The position numbers and the translations under genes were made by a program. From Proteiniclasticum sediminis (GTDB lineage Bacteria > Bacillota > Clostridia > Clostridiales > Clostridiaceae), in contig NZ_JAGSCS010000009.1 of the NCBI RefSeq assembly GCF_018128025.1, positions 1 through 39,409 on the forward strand: a stretch of DNA of 39,409 nucleotides, in the 5' to 3' direction. The notes beneath the pieces are model-generated. The model searched no databases. It saw only the letters and a program-made list of their open reading frames with translations, and had not been told where the DNA came from. This document shows, in pieces, positions 35,503-39,409 of this stretch. Position 1 is the first letter of the stretch. Each line of letters starts with the position of its first letter.

Positions 35503-36255
35503 TCAGTCCAGGGAAAGATCCTCCGGAGCATAGTACACCTTTTCCAGATAGAGGCCCTGGGGCGGAAGCACCATGGCTTTTCCTCGTTTTCCCGTTTTTA
35601 GAAGCGTCGTGATCTCCTCCGGGGTGATCCGGTGATGCCCGGCATCCACTAAAGTTCCCGCCATGATCCGGGCCATGTTGTAGAGGAATCCGGAAGCCGT
35701 GATCCGAATGTCCACCAGGTCCCCTTCCTGGGTGATGGTGATCCCTTGCATATCCTTCACCGGATTGGGATCGGTGCTGCCCACGGATTTAAAGGCGGAG
35801 AAGTCATGGGTGCCTAGAAAACGCTCCGCAGCCGCCTCCATGGCGGGGATGTCCAGGGGCCTTCGCACGAGGTAAGCCTGGTTTCGGTGAAGGGGCGAGG
35901 GCTGAAGCCGCTGCAGGATCCGGTAGACATAGGTCTTTCCCCGGGAACTGGACCGGGCGTGGAAGGCCTCGGGCACCGCCATGGACTCCAGTACCTTCAG
36001 ATCCTCGGGCAGGTGGGGATTCAGCGCCAGGGCAAACTTCGCCGGTGGAATGGTGCTTGCCGTTTGGAAGGACACCGGATAGGCCAGGGCGTGGACCCCC
36101 GCATCGGTGCGGGAGGAGCCGTGGATGGTCACCTCTTCCCCCAGGAGGGAAAAGAGCGCCGCCTCCAGTTCCCCCTGGACGGTGCGCACAAAGGGCTGGC
36201 GCTGATAGCCGTGAAATGCCGTGCCGTCATATTCCAGATAGAGCAGTATGTTCAT
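35503..36255 (-). CDS. truA: tRNA pseudouridine(38-40) synthase
   Basis: A 250-residue enzyme that converts U38-U40 of the tRNA anticodon stem-loop to pseudouridine. The catalytic aspartate is D51 in SSRTDAGVHAL, and the N-terminus, LLYLEYDGTAFHGYQRQ, is family-typical. The ATG at 36255 is preferred because AGGAGG lies six bases upstream; the longer frame adds twelve residues not seen in the family. It is the last gene of the ecfA1-ecfA2-ecfT-truA operon. Confidence 0.96.
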   Translation of the reverse strand: MNILLYLEYDGTAFHGYQRQPFVRTVQGELEAALFSLLGEEVTIHGSSRTDAGVHALAYPVSFQTASTIPPAKFALALNPHLPEDLKVLESMAVPEAFHARSSSRGKTYVYRILQRLQPSPLHRNQAYLVRRPLDIPAMEAAAERFLGTHDFSAFKSVGSTDPNPVKDMQGITITQEGDLVDIRITASGFLYNMARIMAGTLVDAGHHRITPEEITTLLKTGKRGKAMVLPPQGLYLEKVYYAPEDLSLD

Positions 36256-36273
36256 GGTCATCCTCCTTGGATG

Positions 36274-36312
36274 GAAACGGCCATTTCCCATGGAGGAAAT
36301 GGCCGCCGTTTC
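36274..36312 (-). promoter_or_regulatory. Intercistronic hairpin upstream of truA
   Basis: GAAACGG plus CCATTTCC (36274-36288) pairs with GGAAATGG and CCGTTTC (36295-36312), a 15-bp stem interrupted by a 3-nt bulge. It lies between ecfT and the truA ribosome-binding site, with no T-run after it, so it is more likely an mRNA stability or translation element than a terminator. Confidence 0.5.
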
Positions 36313-36323
36313 AAGTTCGTTCC

Positions 36324-37139
36324 TTAGATGAGGCCCGTGTAGCGCAGGGAGAAGGTGGCGGCTACCAGAGCGAAGAAGATGAGGAAAGCCAGGGCATCCC
36401 GGCGGGTATAGACGAGCTTCTTCATGCGGGTTCGCCCTTCCCCGCCCCGATAGCTTCGCGCCTCCATGGCCATGGCCAGTTCTTCGGCCCGGCGGAAGGA
36501 GGAGATGAAGAGGGGAACGAGGAGCGGAATGAGGCTCTTGGCTTTCTTGATGATGTTGGTGGATTCAAAATCCGCCCCCCGGGCCATCTGGGCTTTCATG
36601 ATCTTGTCCGTCTCATCCATGAGGGTGGGAATGAAGCGAAGTGCAATGCTCATCATCATGGCCAGTTCATGGGCGGGGACGCCGAGGCGCTTGAAGGGCT
36701 TCAGGAGACTTTCAATGCCGTCGGTGAGCTCGATGGGGGACGTGGTCAGGGTCAGGATGGAGGTGCCCATGATGAGGAACACCAGCCGGAAGGTCATGAA
36801 GAGGGCCTGATAGACGCCTTCCTCATAGATCTTGAAGATCCAGAAGTCCAGAAGCTTCGTGCTCTCCGTTCCCCTTGTGACGAACATGTTGAGGAACGCC
36901 GTGAAGAGGATGAGGACGAAGACGGGCTTTACCCCCTTATAGAGATACTTGAAGGAAAGCTGGGCCACCCGGACCATGAGGAGAATAAATGCCAAAATCA
37001 GGGCGTAGGCCGCAAAGTTCTTCACTAAGAAAAGATTCACGATGAAGAGGATGGAAATGAGGATCTTCGTCCGGGGGTCCAGTTTATGGATGAAGGAATC
37101 CCCGGGGATGTATTGTCCGATGGAGATATTCTTAATCAT
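36324..37139 (-). CDS. ecfT: ECF transporter transmembrane component EcfT
   Basis: A 271-residue membrane scaffold of the energy-coupling-factor (vitamin) transporters. [20 protein letters not shown] begins the protein, hydrophobic segments follow, and the two coupling-helix motifs are MARGADFES and MEARSYRGG. The ATG at 37139 has AGGAGG eight bases upstream and overlaps ecfA2 by 8 nt; the longer frame runs through ecfA2 and is rejected. It serves dispersed substrate-binding S components, none of which is in the window. Confidence 0.95.
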   Translation of the reverse strand: MIKNISIGQYIPGDSFIHKLDPRTKILISILFIVNLFLVKNFAAYALILAFILLMVRVAQLSFKYLYKGVKPVFVLILFTAFLNMFVTRGTESTKLLDFWIFKIYEEGVYQALFMTFRLVFLIMGTSILTLTTSPIELTDGIESLLKPFKRLGVPAHELAMMMSIALRFIPTLMDETDKIMKAQMARGADFESTNIIKKAKSLIPLLVPLFISSFRRAEELAMAMEARSYRGGEGRTRMKKLVYTRRDALAFLIFFALVAATFSLRYTGLI

Positions 37140-38001
37140 GCTTTGGTCCTCCTTTGGCGAGATAGGCGAGGATTTCCGCCTTGGCCTCCGCCACGGTGAA
37201 AATGTCCTCCCGGACCTCAAAGCCTTTCTGTTTCAGGGCCCGCATGAGGTAAGTGATCTGGGGTGCGCCCAGGCCCACTTCCTCCAGAAGCTCGATGCGG
37301 GTAAAAACCTCCCGGGGTGTGCCCTGGAGAATCACCCGGGAGCCGCTCATGACGATGACTTCATCGGCGATATCCGCCACATCCTCCATGGAGTGGGTCA
37401 CCAAGACCACGGTCATATGGTATTCCTCATGGAGCTTCTTGATCTGTCCCATGATGTCGTCTCTTCCCCGGGGATCCAGTCCTGCGATGGGCTCATCGAG
37501 GATGAGCACCTGGGGTTCCATGGCCACGACGCCCGCAATGGCCACCCGGCGCTTTTGCCCGCCGGAGATCTCAAAGGGAGAAAGATCCTTGTATTTCTCA
37601 TAATCCAGGCCCACCATCTCCATGGCCCGCTTCACCCGCCGGGAGATTTCTTCCGGGGAAAGGCCCAGATTCTGGGGACCAAAGGCGATGTCTTTTTCGA
37701 TGGTTTCCTCAAAAAGCTGATACTCCGGATACTGGAAAACCAGGCCCACCCGCTTGCGGATCTCGCTCATGACGGTTTTCTTGTCCGTGATGTCGATGCC
37801 GTCGATGAAGATTTTTCCGGAGGTGGGCTTCAGAAGACCGTTGAGGTGCTGGATCAGAGTGGATTTCCCCGAGCCCGTATGGCCGATGAGGGCATAAAAC
37901 TTGCCTTCCTCCAGCTCCAGATTGATGTTGTCCAGGGCCACCGTTTCAAAGGGGGTCTTGGGCATATAGATATGCGTCAGGTTTTCTATTTTAATCGACA
38001 T
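37132..38001 (-). CDS. ecfA2: ECF transporter ATP-binding protein EcfA2
   Basis: A 289-residue ABC ATPase. Walker A is GHTGSGKST, the signature [13 protein letters not shown] and Walker [14 protein letters not shown]. It forms the heterodimer with EcfA1 that powers uptake of vitamins through EcfT and S components. It overlaps ecfA1 by 16 nt and ecfT by 8 nt. Confidence 0.95.
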   Translation of the reverse strand: MSIKIENLTHIYMPKTPFETVALDNINLELEEGKFYALIGHTGSGKSTLIQHLNGLLKPTSGKIFIDGIDITDKKTVMSEIRKRVGLVFQYPEYQLFEETIEKDIAFGPQNLGLSPEEISRRVKRAMEMVGLDYEKYKDLSPFEISGGQKRRVAIAGVVAMEPQVLILDEPIAGLDPRGRDDIMGQIKKLHEEYHMTVVLVTHSMEDVADIADEVIVMSGSRVILQGTPREVFTRIELLEEVGLGAPQITYLMRALKQKGFEVREDIFTVAEAKAEILAYLAKGGPKHD

Positions 38002-38852
38002 AGCTCCTCCACCATCTCCTCAATATTCAGTATGCCTTCGGGAAGCTTGATGCCCTCAAGCCGAAGCTCATGGGCCAGTTCCGTGACCTGCGGCACATCC
38101 AGGCCGATGGAATGGAGCAGATCCACCTGTTTGAACACATTCTTCGGGGTATCGTCGATGATGACTTTCCCCTCCTCCATGACGACAATGCGGTCGCCTT
38201 GGACGGCTTCCTCCATGAAATGGGTGATGTGCACAATGGTGATGCCGTACTCCTCATTGAGCTGCCGGATGGTCTTCATGACCTCCTGGCGGCCCGAAGG
38301 ATCCAGCATGGCTGTGGGTTCATCCAAAATGATGATTTTGGGACGCATGGCAATGATTCCCGCAATGGCCACCCGCTGCTTCTGTCCGCCGGACAGGAGA
38401 TGGGGCGCATGTTTGCGGAACTCATACATGTTGACTTCTTTCAGGGATTTATCCACGCGCCGTCGGATGTCGTCGGGGTCTACCCCGAGATTTTCCGGCC
38501 CAAAGGCCACATCCTCTTCCACCACCGTGGCCACCATCTGGTTGTCCGGATTCTGGAAAACCATACCGGCTCGCTTGCGCACCTCCCAGGTATTCTCCGG
38601 CAGGGAGGCATCGATGGTGTCGATGTAGATCTTTCCGCCCGTGGGCAGGAGCAGCGCATTCATATGCTTGGCGAAGGTGGACTTTCCGGAACCGTTGTGG
38701 CCTAAAACCACGACGAACTCCCCTTCCCGGATGGTGAGGTTCACGCCTTCCAGGGAGTATTCCTTTTCGCCGCTGGGATTGTCATCATAATAATGGGTCA
38801 GATCCACGGCCTTGATCATTTCATGGCCAAGATTCTTCTCGTTTTCTGTCAT
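37986..38852 (-). CDS. ecfA1: ECF transporter ATP-binding protein EcfA1
   Basis: A 288-residue ABC ATPase. Walker A is GHNGSGKST, the signature [13 protein letters not shown] and Walker [14 protein letters not shown], with a following H-motif (IVHITH). First gene of the ecfA1-ecfA2-ecfT-truA operon, with AGGAGG six bases upstream of the ATG and a long hairpin immediately before that site. The long forward open frame opposite this gene is an antisense artefact. Confidence 0.95.
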   Translation of the reverse strand: MTENEKNLGHEMIKAVDLTHYYDDNPSGEKEYSLEGVNLTIREGEFVVVLGHNGSGKSTFAKHMNALLLPTGGKIYIDTIDASLPENTWEVRKRAGMVFQNPDNQMVATVVEEDVAFGPENLGVDPDDIRRRVDKSLKEVNMYEFRKHAPHLLSGGQKQRVAIAGIIAMRPKIIILDEPTAMLDPSGRQEVMKTIRQLNEEYGITIVHITHFMEEAVQGDRIVVMEEGKVIIDDTPKNVFKQVDLLHSIGLDVPQVTELAHELRLEGIKLPEGILNIEEMVEELCRLK

Positions 38853-38866
38853 CTCGATCCTCCTCG

Positions 38867-38911
38867 GATAAGCACGAAACCCCTATCCCCGTCAGGGGTT
38901 TCCTGCTTATC
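38867..38911 (-). promoter_or_regulatory. Long hairpin abutting the ecfA1 ribosome-binding site
   Basis: GATAAGCA (38867-38874) pairs with TGCTTATC (38904-38911), and GAAACCCCT (38876-38884) with AGGGGTTTC (38894-38902): 17 bp with one mismatch. On the minus strand the stem ends 2 nt before GAGGAGG of ecfA1 and has no T-run, so it is not a terminator. Translational control or RNA processing between rplQ and ecfA1 is possible. Confidence 0.6.
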
Positions 38912-38940
38912 TCTGATATCTTACCATATTTATGGAAAAA

Positions 38941-38966
38941 AAGGGATTAAGTTGCCTTAATCCCTT
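38941..38966 (-). terminator. Terminator after rplQ
   Basis: A perfect 11-bp stem (AAGGGATTAAG 38941-38951 with CTTAATCCCTT 38956-38966), followed on the minus strand by a run of seven T. It ends the large ribosomal-protein/rpoA operon at rplQ. Confidence 0.85.
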
Positions 38967-39002
38967 GTCCTTTTTCAAAGGGAAGCGTACTTCCGCTTAG
39001 AA

Positions 39003-39344
39003 TTATACCAGCTCCAGGATCGCCTTTTCAGCGCCGTCGCCTCTTCTTGGTCCAGTCTTGTAGATTCTGGTGTAACCGCCATTGCGCTCTGCATACTTGG
39101 GTGCAATGTTGTCGAACAGGTTCTTCACAACCTCTTCCTCAGTCACGAAAGCCAGTACCTGTCTTCTCGCGTGAAGATCGCCTCTCTTTGCCAGAGTGAT
39201 CATCTTCTCTGCGATATTCTTGGTTTCCTTGGCTCTGTAGAATGTGGTTTCGATTTTGCCGTGCTTCAAAAAGCTCGTTACCAGGCTTCTCAGCATTGCT
39301 ATTCTTTGATCGGTGGGCCGACCAAGCTTTCTTAATGTAGCCAT
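39003..39344 (-). CDS. rplQ: 50S ribosomal protein L17
   Basis: A 113-residue ribosomal protein. [28 protein letters not shown] and [20 protein letters not shown] are typical of L17. An AAGGAGGT site precedes the ATG. rpoA would be expected immediately beyond the right edge of the window, and ecfA1 follows downstream, the usual Firmicutes order. Confidence 0.98.
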   Translation of the reverse strand: MATLRKLGRPTDQRIAMLRSLVTSFLKHGKIETTFYRAKETKNIAEKMITLAKRGDLHARRQVLAFVTEEEVVKNLFDNIAPKYAERNGGYTRIYKTGPRRGDGAEKAILELV

Positions 39345-39369
39345 TTCCTTACCTCCTTTACTCCTCAGT

Positions 39370-39394
39370 GGACTTGAGGGATAAATCCAAGTCC
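39370..39394 (-). promoter_or_regulatory. Intercistronic hairpin upstream of rplQ
   Basis: A perfect 7-bp stem (GGACTTG 39370-39376 with CAAGTCC 39388-39394) with an 11-nt loop lies shortly before the rplQ ribosome-binding site. No T-run follows. Confidence 0.4.
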
Positions 39395-39409
39395 TTTAAC
39401 TTTCTCTCA

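Noticed and set aside
37042-38628. Very long forward open frame (over 500 codons)
   Set aside because: It lies antisense to ecfA2 and ecfA1, has histidine/glycine/leucine-rich shadow composition and no ribosome-binding site; both opposite genes have complete ABC motifs.
1-39409. CRISPR arrays, tRNA and rRNA genes
   Set aside because: No regularly spaced direct repeats and no cloverleaf or rRNA-like segments were seen on either strand.

Overview
The window looks like a chromosomal segment of a low-redox, amino-acid-fermenting member of the Clostridia (Firmicutes). Three things point there: the complete methylaspartate route of glutamate fermentation; the Firmicutes order rplQ - ecfA1 - ecfA2 - ecfT - truA - (MCP) - rplM - rpsI; and strong AGGAGG ribosome-binding sites. 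A sigma-D/FliA-like promoter in front of the chemoreceptor suggests motility. No genus can be named from this sequence alone. Nearly all genes are on the minus strand; only the P1-family peptidase is clearly on the plus strand.

Region 1 (1-16,850) is a visibly A+T-rich accessory island. A relic of a mobile element lies at the left edge: an unidentified 3' CDS end and repeats resembling IS21-family termini. After it comes one tightly packed eight-gene minus-strand operon. In transcription order it encodes a small HTH protein, a NERD-nuclease/UvrD helicase, an AddB-like Fe-S protein, a SNF2/RapA-like helicase (DpdE-like), a RecQ-like helicase (DpdF-like), a winged-helix protein (DpdG-like), a large P-loop ATPase (DpdH-like) and a small helical protein (possibly DpdI-like). 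The E-F-G-H order matches the restriction half of the Dpd 7-deazaguanine DNA system. No TGT-like DpdA, ParB-like DpdB, DpdC or queuosine-precursor gene is present, and an AddAB-like pair stands in front instead. This modification-less, four-motor operon is the best candidate in the window for an undescribed anti-invader system.

Region 2 (16,850-20,217) is transitional. It holds an orphan winged-helix regulator with a nested palindromic operator, two possible gene remnants beside it, a DUF6155-type protein and a HEPN-CBS protein.

Region 3 (20,263-29,027) carries nine contiguous G+C-richer genes: glmS-glmL-glmE (B12-dependent glutamate mutase and its ATPase), mal (methylaspartate ammonia-lyase), mesaconase alpha and beta, and citD-citE-citF acting here as citramalate lyase. 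Together they convert L-glutamate to acetate and pyruvate. Known catalytic positions of the clostridial enzymes are reproduced with identical numbering. A leader with a good promoter precedes glmS, and a second promoter may drive the mesaconase/lyase half.

Region 4 (29,100-39,409) is core genome: a NylC-type P1 peptidase, a Na+/phosphate cotransporter with a Pho-box-like palindrome, rpsI and rplM with a leader, a dCache chemoreceptor, truA, the ECF energy-coupling module ecfT/ecfA2/ecfA1, and rplQ. Several long hairpins sit directly against Shine-Dalgarno sequences in this stretch.
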